Part shown: in pieces, positions 49,848 to 57,990 of the stretch
How the letters are laid out: the number at the start of each line of letters is the position of its first letter
Numbering within the stretch: position 1 is the stretch's first letter
Origin: Micromonospora sp. C31
Lineage (GTDB): Bacteria; Actinomycetota; Actinomycetes; Mycobacteriales; Micromonosporaceae
DNA length: 64,000 nucleotides
Reading direction: 5' to 3'
NCBI RefSeq assembly: GCF_018070575.1
Contig: NZ_JAGPXN010000018.1
Span: forward strand, 62,001 to 126,000
The notes under the pieces: generated by a model
Seen by the model: the letters and a program-made list of their open reading frames with translations, nothing else
Databases searched by the model: none
What the model was told of the DNA's origin: nothing
Made by a program: the position numbers and the translations under genes

Positions 49848-51124
49848 TCGGGGCTGCCTCCGGTCGGTGCGGTCCCCGACGAGGGACCCGGATCGTGGGT
49901 GACGGCGGTGAAGACCGGGATGGACCGGACGGTGGCCAGGTAGGGCGTGCCCTCCGTGTAGCCGGTGCCGGGGCGGGAGCCGAGCATCCGGGTGGCCAGC
50001 CGGTGGTGCGTGCGCCGCCACTGGAGCACGGCCGCCGCGAACGCGCGCATGGCCCGGGCCACGAGGTCGACGTCCGCTCCGGTGAGCAGGCTGTCGCGCA
50101 CCGCCGCGCGGAACGCCTCGTCGATCGACGGCTGCCCGGCGTGCACCCGGTCGCGTACCTCCGGCACCTGCTGGTAGGCGGGCGACTCCAGCCGCGTCCC
50201 CTCCGGGGTGCGGCACAACGACTCCATCAGCTTGTAGGAGCGCGACTGGATGGCGCTGGCCCCGTCGGTGTACTGCCGGAACGTCCGGAACGCCGTCGGC
50301 TGCATGGTGGCCAGCAGCGAGAACAGCGGCCCGGCGGCGGTGAGCTGCTCGCGGGCGTACGCCAGCCGGTCGGCCGCCGGCCGGGCCCGGCCGGCAGCCA
50401 GGGCGGCGATCGTGGCGCGCAGCTCGTCGACGAGGCCCGCGAAGAGGCACTCGTACGACTGGAGCACCCGGATGAACAGGTACTCGTCGTGCGACACGTA
50501 GACCGGCAGCATGCTCAGCCACAGCGCCGGCTCCCCGGCGGGAGCGCGCTCGGCGGCGAGGTCCCGCAGCACGGCCGCCGGCTCCGGGTCGTGGGCCGCC
50601 CCGGCCAGGCCCAGGCGGACGAGGGCGGGGGACGCGGCCCGCACGCCGAGCCGGTGACGTTTGGCCACCACCTCCCGGTCCGGCCGGTCCTCGGGCAGCA
50701 GGTCGGTGGCGTCGGACGCGGCGGCCAGCTCGAACGCCAGCGCGTCGGCGACCAGGCCGACAAGGAGCCGGTCGCGGTCTCGGCGCGCGCGGTCCGGGTG
50801 CCCGTCGTCCTCGCCCGGCCCCTCGTCCTCGCCGCAGGGCAGCCGGAGCAGGCGCAGCGCCAGGTAGCTGCGGTAGTCGTAGCGGCCGTCCCACTTGTCG
50901 AGCGCTACGTCGAGGAAGTCGCGCAGCAGTTGGACGGCGGGCCCCGGCGGGTCGGCCGTCGGGACGGTCACCTGGGCCCGGATCTGGTCCAGCAGGGCCA
51001 GGAGTTCCTTTTCGACGAAGTGCTTGCCGACGCGGTGGTACTCCGCCAGCACGGCGGAGTACGGAAAATCGTCCGGGTCGGCGGCACCCGACAACCAACT
51101 CGTCAGTTCACGCACGAACCGCAC
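49844..51124 (-). CDS. Tryptophan 2,3-dioxygenase-superfamily heme protein (long form)
   Basis: GTG at 51124; 426 residues. The C-terminal half shows the superfamily features: SHDEYLFIRVLQSYECLFAG (active-site helix), AFRTFRQYTDGASAIQSRSY (Arg of the FR..R substrate motif and AS.xQS), WRRTHHRLATRML (heme His candidate) and GSRPGTGYTEGTPYL, equivalent to the GTGGSSG substrate loop of canonical TDO. The first 200 residues are an extra, mostly helical region. Relatives include TDO, PrnB and the tryptophan-oxindole enzyme MarE. I infer oxidation of tryptophan or a derivative in a secondary pathway. Confidence 0.75.
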   Translation of the reverse strand: MRFVRELTSWLSGAADPDDFPYSAVLAEYHRVGKHFVEKELLALLDQIRAQVTVPTADPPGPAVQLLRDFLDVALDKWDGRYDYRSYLALRLLRLPCGEDEGPGEDDGHPDRARRDRDRLLVGLVADALAFELAAASDATDLLPEDRPDREVVAKRHRLGVRAASPALVRLGLAGAAHDPEPAAVLRDLAAERAPAGEPALWLSMLPVYVSHDEYLFIRVLQSYECLFAGLVDELRATIAALAAGRARPAADRLAYAREQLTAAGPLFSLLATMQPTAFRTFRQYTDGASAIQSRSYKLMESLCRTPEGTRLESPAYQQVPEVRDRVHAGQPSIDEAFRAAVRDSLLTGADVDLVARAMRAFAAAVLQWRRTHHRLATRMLGSRPGTGYTEGTPYLATVRSIPVFTAVTHDPGPSSGTAPTGGSPE

Positions 51125-51223
51125 CTCGACATTCGGCCCGTGTCAACTGCGAACGGGGAGTTGATTGACAATTAAGGGGTGGGTGGGGATTGCGATGGCC
51201 GGTCGGCACGGGAATGGTCGCTT

Positions 51224-51898
51224 TCACGCGTGCACGGACTTCACGCGGGCCTGCCACAGTTCCGGGAAGAACCGGTGCCCGATGAGCTTGGCGAGCACCG
51301 TCGCCTCGGCGCCGTCGGGGGCGTGGCCCCCGACCCGCAGGGCGGCCTGGTAGTGCCGCACCCGCCACAGCGACACCCGCTCGTCCCACTCCATCATCGC
51401 CTCGGCGAGTCGGTGGACGGGGTCCGTCGGGTCCGCCCGGCGCAGCTCCGCCAGGGCCGTCCCGCGGGCGGTGAGGTGGTCGGTGAATGCCAGGCCGAGC
51501 TGTCGGCTCGCCGCCTGGACCCGCCGCCACCCCGGGGACTCGGCGCCGGAACCCTTGCCCAGCGCCGGCTGCATGGCCTCGAAGGCGGCCGGGGAGAGGT
51601 GGCGGAACATCTCCAGCTGGTCGGTGACCAGCCGGACCCCGAGCGTCGCCCGGGCCAGCAGCGGCTCGGCCGCCGCGGGCTCGCCGGCACGGACCCGGGC
51701 GACCGCCTCGGTCAGTTCCGCCGCCGCGAGCTTCAGCCAGAGTTCGGTTGACTGGTGTACCACCTGGAAGAGCAACTCGTCGCGGTGGATCATCTCCGCC
51801 GGGTTCCGTTGCAGGTCGAGCAGCGCGTCCGTGCGCATGTAGCGCGCGTAGTCCGTGGCGCCGTCGCCAGGAAGGACAGGTGAGTGGTCCCGCTTCAC
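51224..51898 (-). CDS. Tryptophan 2,3-dioxygenase-like protein with altered substrate loop
   Basis: GTG at 51898 follows AAAGGGAC; 224 residues, shorter than usual bacterial TDO (about 260-280). TDO motifs are plain: DYARYMRTDALLDLQ, HRDELLFQVVHQSTELWLKL (active-site His) and LVTDQLEMFRHLSP. The His of WRVRHYQAAL fits the heme ligand and FFPELWQARV the C-terminal FPELW. However, the FR..L substrate Arg region reads FEAMQPALGKGSG, and the GTGGSSG loop is replaced by GGHAPDGAE. It may therefore use a modified substrate or have lost dioxygenase activity. It is the first gene of the operon, 99 nt before the long form. Confidence 0.8.
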   Translation of the reverse strand: MKRDHSPVLPGDGATDYARYMRTDALLDLQRNPAEMIHRDELLFQVVHQSTELWLKLAAAELTEAVARVRAGEPAAAEPLLARATLGVRLVTDQLEMFRHLSPAAFEAMQPALGKGSGAESPGWRRVQAASRQLGLAFTDHLTARGTALAELRRADPTDPVHRLAEAMMEWDERVSLWRVRHYQAALRVGGHAPDGAEATVLAKLIGHRFFPELWQARVKSVHA

Positions 51899-52090
51899 GG
51901 AGTTGTCCCTTTCGGTCAGCGTCGCTACGTCGGGAACCGATGTCCCGACAGCGCGTGCGGCGGACATTATGCAACGACGAAAGGCAATGTGTCACGTCTT
52001 CGTTGCGGGCCGTGCCGCACTCCGAAAGGGGAGGTTTACGCCAGTTTTTTGCGTTGTGTAAACGCGGCGGAATAACACATAGATCAACAC
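51899..52090 (-). promoter_or_regulatory. AT-richer promoter region of the tryptophan-type operon
   Basis: This stretch is clearly richer in A/T than its surroundings and holds a T6 run at 52045-52050. Inverted repeats are GCAACGA/TCGTTGC (51971-51977 and 52000-52006) and GTTTAC/GTAAAC (52034-52039 and 52058-52063). It probably carries the promoter and an operator. No gene is credible on either strand. Confidence 0.5.
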
Positions 52091-52144
52091 GGGTCAACAG
52101 CGGTGGACGGCTGACACGTCACACGGCCGGCGGCGGCGCGTCGG

Positions 52145-52295
52145 CACCGGCGCGCCGCCGACCTTGATCTCCGAGGCGAACGCGGCGGCCGTCCGGGCGG
52201 TCCGCTGCCCCCACGTCCCCACCAGTACGGGCACGTCGGCACGGACGGGGGCGTAGCGCAGGGCCGGGCCGGGCGCCACCGTGAACTCCCGGCCC
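52145..52295 (-). pseudogene. Relic of an LLM-class (F420-type) oxidoreductase C-terminus
   Basis: The frame reads LRYAPVRADVPVLVGTWG, then AFASEIKVGGAPVP, as in the central part of LLM-family flavin/F420 oxidoreductases (VLIGTWG...EVKVGG). No start and no further domain exist. It directly abuts the DppC-like relic. Confidence 0.6.
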
Positions 52296-52505
52296 GTGGA
52301 CCACCCGGCTGAACACGTCACGGCCGAGGGGCCGGTGCCGAACCAGTGCGTGCCGGACGGCGGCGCGTAGGCGTCGGGGCTCTGGGCCGGCGGGTCGTAC
52401 GGCGCGACGAGCGGGACGGACAGCGCCACCAGCAGCCACCCGCCGAGGATGACCAGGGCCGCCGTGGCGATCGGCTGCCGCCGGACGGGCCGCCCCGTCG
52501 AGCGA
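52295..52505 (-). pseudogene. Relic of a DppC-type ABC peptide permease N-terminus
   Basis: The frame gives PIATAALVILGGWLLVAL then APYDPPAQSPDAYAPP and THWFGTGP. A one-base shift near 52325 then gives LGRDVFSRVVHG, the conserved DppC sequence GTD.LGRDV.SR...G. The rest of the permease is missing and the sequence runs into the LLM relic, so both are deletion scars. Confidence 0.65.
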
Positions 52506-52948
52506 CCGGGCAGCCGGCCCGGCCACCGGCGCCGGGCCAGCGCCCGGCCACCTTCGGGCCGGGCGCCATGGGGCCTGTGTCAGCTCATCCGCACGCTCAC
52601 CGGTCGCGGGCCGGAGGAGGTCGGGGCGTTCACCGCGCAGGCGCCGGTCAAGCCCGTACCGCTGCGCGCCCTCGCGCTCGGCGAGGCGCCGCCCGGTACG
52701 GACTGACCCGCCGGCCCGGCCGGCGTGGACCCGGTCCGGCCGGCCTCGCCGGGCCGCGCCGATCCCACGCCCCGAGCGACTACACATTCGTGAATGTCAA
52801 TCGCTGGATCGGTGGGGCGAGGAGGCCGGCCGGGCGGACGTACTCGCGGATCATCCGATTTCTCCGCCGGGGACGCCCCACGGGACCACCTCGACGCCCG
52901 CGCGTACGTAGGTTGCCCAGTACATCCGCCTCGCCGAAGAGGGTGGCC
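52506..52948. other. Non-coding stretch with a possible C-terminal gene fragment
   Basis: No complete gene is credible. On the plus strand 52562-52706 reads LIRTLTGRGPEEVGAF then PVPLRALALGE and a stop, resembling the end of an unknown protein whose body is missing. The part from about 52750 to 52948 is the upstream region of the tachylectin/DMFase-like gene. Confidence 0.35.
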
Positions 52949-55132
52949 ATGGGGAACACGCCGCACCCGCACGGCATGCCGCGCCGACGACTGCTGCGCC
53001 ACGGCGCCGTCATCGCCGCCTCCGTGCCGCCGCTGCTGCTGGCGGGCCCACCCGGCGCGTCGGCGGCCGTGCCCCGGTACGACCCGCAGCAACGGTTCGT
53101 CCGCCTGGTGGGCGGCGGGTACGGCGTCATCTTCGCGATCCAGGCCGACGGCGCGCTGTACTGGTACCGGCACACGGGCTGGCAGACCGGCGCGTTCCGG
53201 TGGGCGAGCGGGTCGGGCCGCCGGATCGGCTCGGGCTGGCACCAGTTCCGGACGGTCTTCGGCGGCCTCGACGGCTCGCTCTACGCCGTACGCGGCGACG
53301 GCACCATGCACTACTACCGCTACCGGCTGACCAACTCGACGACCGGCGCCGGTACCTGGATCAGCGGCGGGCGGATCGGCGCCGGATTCGAGCGCTACCC
53401 CCGACTGTGCGGGTTCCACGGCGCGTTCTACGGGCAGAACGCCGAAGGCGAGCTGTTCCTGCACCAGTACGACCTGGTCGGCAAGGCGTGGACCGTCCGG
53501 GGGGAGCGGATCGGTGGCGGCTTCGTCGGCGCCGTGCTGCAGGCCGACACCTCCGGCGTCCTCTACGCCTACCACTACGGCGACCTCCGCTGGCACCGGC
53601 ACCTCGGCGGCGGTACCTGGGCCGCGGGCTCGGGCCTGCGGATCGGCTCCGGCTTCCGCACCTTCTTCCTCAACGACGGGGTGTGGTTCACCGGCCAGGG
53701 ATCGCTGTACGCGATCCCGCCGAACGCGGCCAGCGTCCGGCAGACGGGCGTGCTCACGCAGTACCGGTTGACGAACCACACCACCGCCGGCCCCGACCGG
53801 CGGGCCGCCTGGATGAACAGCGGTACCGGGAAGAGGGTCGGTTCCGGCTGGACGGTGCAGACCCAGGCCGGCCTCCAGGGCTACGCCAACACGCCCAGCG
53901 TGGCTCAGGGTGGGGTGGCGCGGATCGCGGTGTCGACCGGGTTCCCGTCGCTCACCGCGTCGATCGTCCGGGTGGCACCCAGCCCCGGCGACCCCGTGGT
54001 CGTCTCGCAGCCGCTGCCCGTGACCGGGGGCGTGCAGCCGCTGCCGGTGGGGTTCCTCCGGGTCGGTTGCGGCTGGTCGGACCGGTTGCGGTTCGCGGTC
54101 CCCGCCGACTGGCAGCCCGGCCTCTACGCGGCCCGACTGGAGGGCCCCGACGGGCTGCGCCGGTACGTGCCCTTCCTCGTGCGGCCGACCCGCCCCACCA
54201 GTCCGATCGCGGTGTTGCTGCCGACCTTCACCTACAACGCCTACAACAGCTGGGGCGGGCACAACCAGTACTGCCCGGACTGGACCGGCCGGCGACCCCT
54301 GTCCGTACGCCGGCCGTCGACGGAGCTGAACGTCGACGACCCCGGCATCCGGGACCACACCCTCTTCTCGGACCTCCTGCTGACCCGTTGGATGTCCCGC
54401 GAGGGGCTCGCCTTCGACGTCTACGAGGACGCCGACCTGCACGGCTCCAACGGCTGGCTGACCAGCTACCGGGTGCTCGTGCTGGGCAGCCATCCCGAGT
54501 ACTGGTCCGACACGATGCGCCAGCGCCTGGTCAACTTCCAGGCCGGCGGCGGCCGGGTCGTCTACCCGGGCGGCAACGGCCTGTACGAGCGGGTGCAGGT
54601 CGACTCCGCCCGGACGGTGGTGACCTACCGTCGCGGCGACGGCAGGCGGGACGTCTACACGGAGCTGGGCCTGCCCGCCTCGCAGCTGCTCGGCACCAAC
54701 TACACCGCCGCCGGCACGTACGCCCCGTACCAGGTGCTGCGCGAGCATCCGCTGCTGGCCGGCACCGGCCTGGTGGCCGGCAGCAGGTTCGGCCGCACGG
54801 GCTACAACGGCGCCGCCAGCGGTTGGGAGACCGACGGGCTGCGCGGGCTGGCCGGCGAGGCGTCCCCGGCGCAGGTCATCGCCCGGGGCGAGAATCCGGG
54901 GGGCGGCGGCGCGACGATGGTCTTCCTGGAGCGGCCCGGCGGCGCGCTGGTCTTCAGCGCGTCCTCGGTCTCGTTCGTCGGCGCCCTGGCCGACGATCCG
55001 GCGATGTCGACGCTGTTGCGCAACGTCTTCGACCGGATGCTGGCCTCGGCCCCGGCGGTCCGGGCCACCGAGGTCCCGATGCCGCGCACCAGCCCCGCAC
55101 CCGCCATCCCCGAGCCGTCGACGATGGAGTGA
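52949..55132 (+). CDS. Tat-exported tachylectin-like / N,N-dimethylformamidase beta-like protein
   Basis: ATG at 52949 after GAGGGTGGCC; 727 residues. A Tat-type signal is at the N-terminus (MPRRRLLRHGAVIAASVPP...GASA). Residues about 42-300 contain repeated tachylectin-2-like blades (RRIGSGWHQFRTVFGGLDGS, LYAVRGDGTMHYYRY, GGRIGAGFERYPRLCGF), a sugar-binding propeller. Residues about 340-700 resemble the large subunit of N,N-dimethylformamidase (LPTFTYNAYNSWGGHNQY, LVLGSHPEYWSDTMRQRL, GGRVVYPGGNG), a domain often found in secreted actinobacterial proteins without proven amidase activity. It probably acts outside the cell on glycan-bearing material. Confidence 0.85.
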   Translation: MGNTPHPHGMPRRRLLRHGAVIAASVPPLLLAGPPGASAAVPRYDPQQRFVRLVGGGYGVIFAIQADGALYWYRHTGWQTGAFRWASGSGRRIGSGWHQFRTVFGGLDGSLYAVRGDGTMHYYRYRLTNSTTGAGTWISGGRIGAGFERYPRLCGFHGAFYGQNAEGELFLHQYDLVGKAWTVRGERIGGGFVGAVLQADTSGVLYAYHYGDLRWHRHLGGGTWAAGSGLRIGSGFRTFFLNDGVWFTGQGSLYAIPPNAASVRQTGVLTQYRLTNHTTAGPDRRAAWMNSGTGKRVGSGWTVQTQAGLQGYANTPSVAQGGVARIAVSTGFPSLTASIVRVAPSPGDPVVVSQPLPVTGGVQPLPVGFLRVGCGWSDRLRFAVPADWQPGLYAARLEGPDGLRRYVPFLVRPTRPTSPIAVLLPTFTYNAYNSWGGHNQYCPDWTGRRPLSVRRPSTELNVDDPGIRDHTLFSDLLLTRWMSREGLAFDVYEDADLHGSNGWLTSYRVLVLGSHPEYWSDTMRQRLVNFQAGGGRVVYPGGNGLYERVQVDSARTVVTYRRGDGRRDVYTELGLPASQLLGTNYTAAGTYAPYQVLREHPLLAGTGLVAGSRFGRTGYNGAASGWETDGLRGLAGEASPAQVIARGENPGGGGATMVFLERPGGALVFSASSVSFVGALADDPAMSTLLRNVFDRMLASAPAVRATEVPMPRTSPAPAIPEPSTME

Positions 55133-55138
55133 CCACGC

Positions 55139-55360
55139 TCAGAGCCAGCCCGAGCGGCGGAAGAGGCGGTGCAGGGTGAACGCGGCCAGCGCCATTGCCG
55201 GCACCGTCGGATCCGGCTCGTGCAGGCCCAGCCAGACGAAGCCGTCCCGGGCGCGACGGTTGCGGGCGTACGCGTCGGCGTTGTGCGGGCGGCCGGGCTC
55301 GCGCCGCCCGTCCACGTAGCCACACAGCGACCACGGCGACGGGGTCGGCGCGTCGGGGCT
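55139..55360 (-). pseudogene. Relic of a CorA-type Mg2+ transporter N-terminus
   Basis: The frame reads LCGYVDGRREPG, then RARDGFVWLGLHEPDPT, the conserved start of CorA cytoplasmic domains, and ends FTLHRLFRRSGWL. No start codon precedes it: upstream the same open frame has AVASSVSTGCSAGG, a lipobox-like string, apparently fused from another gene. The transporter's membrane part (GMN motif) is missing. Confidence 0.6.
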
Positions 55361-55457
55361 CGGGCTCGCGCTGCCCGGGTACCCGCCGGCCGAGCAGCCG
55401 GTCGAAACGGAAGAGGCAACCGCGCGGACACCGTACTCGCCCCGGGTGGTCGCGGGG

Positions 55458-56078
55458 TCACGGCACCCGGGTGGCGAACACGACGACGTTGTCGACGTAG
55501 CTGCCGGTGTCCCGGTCGAACCGGCCGCCGCAGGTGATCAGCCGCAGGCCGGTGGCGTCGCTGGGCCCGTAGACCAGGTCGGTGGGAAAGCGGTCCTTCG
55601 GGTACGACCCGACGCCGTCGACGGCGAACGTGGCGACGCTGGCGTCGGCGCGGGTGACCCGTACGGTGTCGCCGGCCCGCAGCCGGCCGAGGTCGAAGAA
55701 GACGGCCGGGCCGGCGGCGGAGTCGACGTGCCCGACGAGCACGGCGTTGCCGCTCTCGCCGGGGCTGACACCGTGGCGGTACCAGCCGGCCAGAGCGGGC
55801 CGGTCCAGCGGCGGCACCTCCAGGCGTCCCTCGGCGTCGGCGCCCACCGGGACGATCCGCGCCCGTACGTCGATGGCCGGGATCCGCACGTCCACCGGCT
55901 CGGCCCGGTGCAGCGGCGGCACCGCAGGCGCGGAGCGGGCCCGGGCGGGGGCGTCGGCGGCCTCCGGCCGGGGCGGGCGGGGCGGGATCGTCGCCATCCC
56001 GGCGGCGATCAGGCCGAGCCCCGTCGTGGCGAGCAGGACGATGACCGTGACCGCCCAGCCGGGCCTGCGCCAGGACAC
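55458..56078 (-). CDS. Class E/F sortase
   Basis: A 206-residue protein with one N-terminal membrane helix (AVTVIVLLATTGLGLIAAG), a Pro/Ala-rich spacer and a sortase domain. Catalytic His is in AVLVGHVDSAAG, catalytic Cys in LRLITCGGRFD and the Arg candidate in FDRDTGSYVDNVVVF. Sortases of this actinobacterial class attach surface proteins or have specialised roles. The gene directly upstream encodes a small secreted protein with a C-terminal membrane anchor, a likely substrate, separated by a strong hairpin. Confidence 0.88.
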   Translation of the reverse strand: MSWRRPGWAVTVIVLLATTGLGLIAAGMATIPPRPPRPEAADAPARARSAPAVPPLHRAEPVDVRIPAIDVRARIVPVGADAEGRLEVPPLDRPALAGWYRHGVSPGESGNAVLVGHVDSAAGPAVFFDLGRLRAGDTVRVTRADASVATFAVDGVGSYPKDRFPTDLVYGPSDATGLRLITCGGRFDRDTGSYVDNVVVFATRVP

Positions 56079-56104
56079 GATCCCACCTCCGTACGCGTTC
56101 GCCC

Positions 56105-56141
56105 GGGTGCCCGCTCCGGTGCGTCACCGGTGCGGGCACCC
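56105..56141 (-). terminator. Long hairpin between surface protein and sortase genes
   Basis: GGGTGCCCGC (56105-56114) pairs with 56132-56141, and CCGGTG (56116-56121) with CACCGG (56125-56130), leaving one unpaired base on each side and a CGT loop. It can terminate part of the transcript so that sortase is made at a lower level than its substrate. Confidence 0.7.
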
Positions 56142-56189
56142 GTTGCAGGGATGGACGGTTCTCCAGGTTGGACGGCGCGGGGCCGTCGG

Positions 56190-56678
56190 TCAGAGCGTGG
56201 CCGCCGCCATGTGGCGTCGGCGGCGGGCCAGGATCAGGGCGCCGCCCGCGGCGGAGCCGAGCAGGGCGCCGCCGGCCGCCAACGCGCCGGTCCCGTCCGT
56301 GCCGCCGCGCCCGCCGGCCTGGGCCCCGCCGATCGGGGTGACGGTGAACGTGGCGCTGCCGGCCGCGCTGCCGTCGCCGCAGGTGGCGGCCACCGTGTAG
56401 GTGCCCAGGGTGAAGCCGGCGGTGAAGAGTTCGGCGCTCAGTCCGCCCCCGGCCGCCGCCGTGGTGGACCGGACGTTCTGGTCGCGGTCGGGGCCGGTGA
56501 CGCGGAAGATCGCGTCGCCGGACTTCGGGTTGCAGGTCGTCGCGGTGAGCACGACCGTCCCGCCGACCGGCGTGGTGGCCGGTGACACGACGGTGTCGGC
56601 CAGCGCCGCGCCGGGGAGCAGGAGCGTGCCGAGACCCACGCCGAGCGCCGCCGATACGAGAACTGTCTTTGCCTTCAT
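56190..56678 (-). CDS. Small secreted, membrane-anchored surface protein (candidate sortase substrate)
   Basis: ATG at 56678 follows GGGAAGACGCGT; 162 residues. Sec signal peptide (VLVSAALGVGLGTLLLPGAALA, residues about 6-27), then an Ig-like beta domain with two Cys (TTCNPKSGDAIF, YTVAATCGDGS). A Gly-rich linker leads to a hydrophobic C-terminal helix and the positively charged tail LARRRRHM. A classic LPxTG/LAxTG motif is not obvious before the helix (GGRGGTDGTGALAAGG is there instead), so it may be simply membrane-anchored or use an unusual sorting signal. Confidence 0.75.
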   Translation of the reverse strand: MKAKTVLVSAALGVGLGTLLLPGAALADTVVSPATTPVGGTVVLTATTCNPKSGDAIFRVTGPDRDQNVRSTTAAAGGGLSAELFTAGFTLGTYTVAATCGDGSAAGSATFTVTPIGGAQAGGRGGTDGTGALAAGGALLGSAAGGALILARRRRHMAAATL

Positions 56679-57112
56679 ACGCGTCTTCCCTCACTTTTCG
56701 TCCGCTGACTGCGTGGGACGTCGTTCGGGTGGCCAACTCCGTGACTAGCACCGGTGTGACCAACCCTAGGAGGGTTGGGCCCCCCATCCGGTGAAAATGA
56801 GAAATCCTCGTTGCCGTCACGTGTCCACCCGGGAGGCGGAGGGAGCAGCGGAAATGCCGGCACGGCCCACCCGCGAGGGTTGGCCGTGCCGATGCCACCG
56901 GGGGTCGTACTGTCGGGGCTGGGCCGTCTCGGCCCGTCTCGCGAATCGTGCCCCGCGGCGGGAAGTACGCGTCCGGCCCGCCGCGTTGGCCCGGTCCTGG
57001 CCGGTCTGCTCCGGGCGGACGCGTCCGTGCTCGGGGCGGGACGCGCCGCCGGTGCCGGTCGACCGACAGCGGGGTGCGGCGGTGCCGGCCCCCGTGCCGG
57101 GGCAGGGGTGGG
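56679..57112. other. Intergenic region with two hairpins
   Basis: No credible gene in 434 bp. CCAACCCT-AGG-AGGGTTGG (56760-56778) is a perfect 8-bp palindrome about 80-100 nt upstream of the surface protein start, a candidate operator. A second stem (56860-56889, GCACGGCC/GGCCGTGC) may end the transcript of the ArsR-fusion gene. The rest shows nothing recognisable. Confidence 0.5.
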
Positions 57113-57970
57113 TCAGCCCTGCGCGGTGGCGCTTCCGGGGTGCGGCTCGGGCAGCGGCTCCCCGGTCTCCAGCAGCGACTTGAGGCTGGCCAGCAGCTCC
57201 GGCCAGCCGCCGCTGCCGTCGAGCTGGCCGCTGACCGCCCGGTACATCTCGCTGCCCGGGGAGAAGTCCTCGTGGGTGACGGTCAACTTGACGAACCCGC
57301 CGTACGGGGCGATGTCGAAGGTGACCCGGGACCTCCGCTCGCCGAGCCGGGCCGCCAACTCCTCGTCTGACCAGCCGAAGTGCGCGGCGTGCTCCGGCTG
57401 GAAGCCGTGCCAGCTGTAGGAGAGCCGGCGGAACGGCTCGGCGACCAGGACGCGTTGGCCGAGGTCGCGGAACTCGCCGCCCGGCTCGTCCTGCCACAGC
57501 ACGGGGGAGCCGACCCGCCAGTCCGAGCGCAGCGCGACGCCGCCCCAGTAGCGGCGGGTGAACGCCGGTTCGGTCAGCGCGGCCCAGAGCTTCTCCGGGG
57601 TGGTGTTGACGTAGGTGGTGTAGACGAATGTGGGACTGTCCACCGGCTCCCGCTCCAGAGCTGTCCGTAGGTCGGCGAGTGCGCGCACCCGCTCGCGGTC
57701 GTAGCGGTCGATCCACCGTTCGGCGATGGCGTTGATCGGGACGGGGTTGAGGTAGTGCAGCTTCTCCCGGCCGCGTCGCACGGTGGTCACCAGGTTGGCC
57801 GCCGCCAGCACCGCCAGGTGCTTGCTGACCGACTGCCGGGTCATGTCGAGCCCGGCGCACAGCTCGCGCAGGCTCTGCCCGTTGCGCCGGTCGAGGTCGT
57901 CGAGGAGTCGGCGCCGACTCGCGTCGGCCAGCGCCCGGAACACGTCGTCCACCCAGCTCACCTCGCACAT
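57113..57970 (-). CDS. ArsR-type HTH regulator fused to an AHSA1/SRPBCC domain
   Basis: ATG at 57970 (AGGTGAC upstream); 285 residues. Residues about 4-90 are an ArsR winged helix (VFRALADASRRRLLDDL, LCAGLDMTRQSVSKHLAVL, REKLHYLNP). Residues about 120-265 are an AHSA1-type START-like ligand-binding domain (VYTTYVNTTPEKLWAALTEP, RRYWGGVALRSDWRVG). The fusion joins a DNA-binding repressor with a small-molecule pocket in one chain, whereas these are usually two adjacent genes. It lacks obvious metal-binding cysteines of ArsR sensors. A perfect palindrome covers its start, pointing to autoregulation. Confidence 0.88.
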   Translation of the reverse strand: MCEVSWVDDVFRALADASRRRLLDDLDRRNGQSLRELCAGLDMTRQSVSKHLAVLAAANLVTTVRRGREKLHYLNPVPINAIAERWIDRYDRERVRALADLRTALEREPVDSPTFVYTTYVNTTPEKLWAALTEPAFTRRYWGGVALRSDWRVGSPVLWQDEPGGEFRDLGQRVLVAEPFRRLSYSWHGFQPEHAAHFGWSDEELAARLGERRSRVTFDIAPYGGFVKLTVTHEDFSPGSEMYRAVSGQLDGSGGWPELLASLKSLLETGEPLPEPHPGSATAQG

Positions 57971-57990
57971 GCAGTCACCTGGCTGCATGT
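57967..57990 (-). promoter_or_regulatory. Operator palindrome ACATGCAG-N8-CTGCATGT over the ArsR-fusion start
   Basis: Perfect 8-bp arms (57967-57974, 57983-57990) include the ATG. Another CTGCATGT half-site lies at 58011-58018. TAACCT (minus strand, 57997-57992) between them is a likely -10 box. This arrangement fits repression by an ArsR-type dimer. Confidence 0.65.

Noticed and set aside
49844..51898. Housekeeping kynurenine degradation operon
   Set aside because: No kynurenine formamidase or 3-monooxygenase is present, one TDO-like protein lacks substrate residues, and a methyltransferase is coupled, which fits secondary metabolism better.
51855..52061. Small plus-strand ORF upstream of the tryptophan-type operon
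   Set aside because: No ribosome site, antisense to the operon promoter, and no protein-like pattern.
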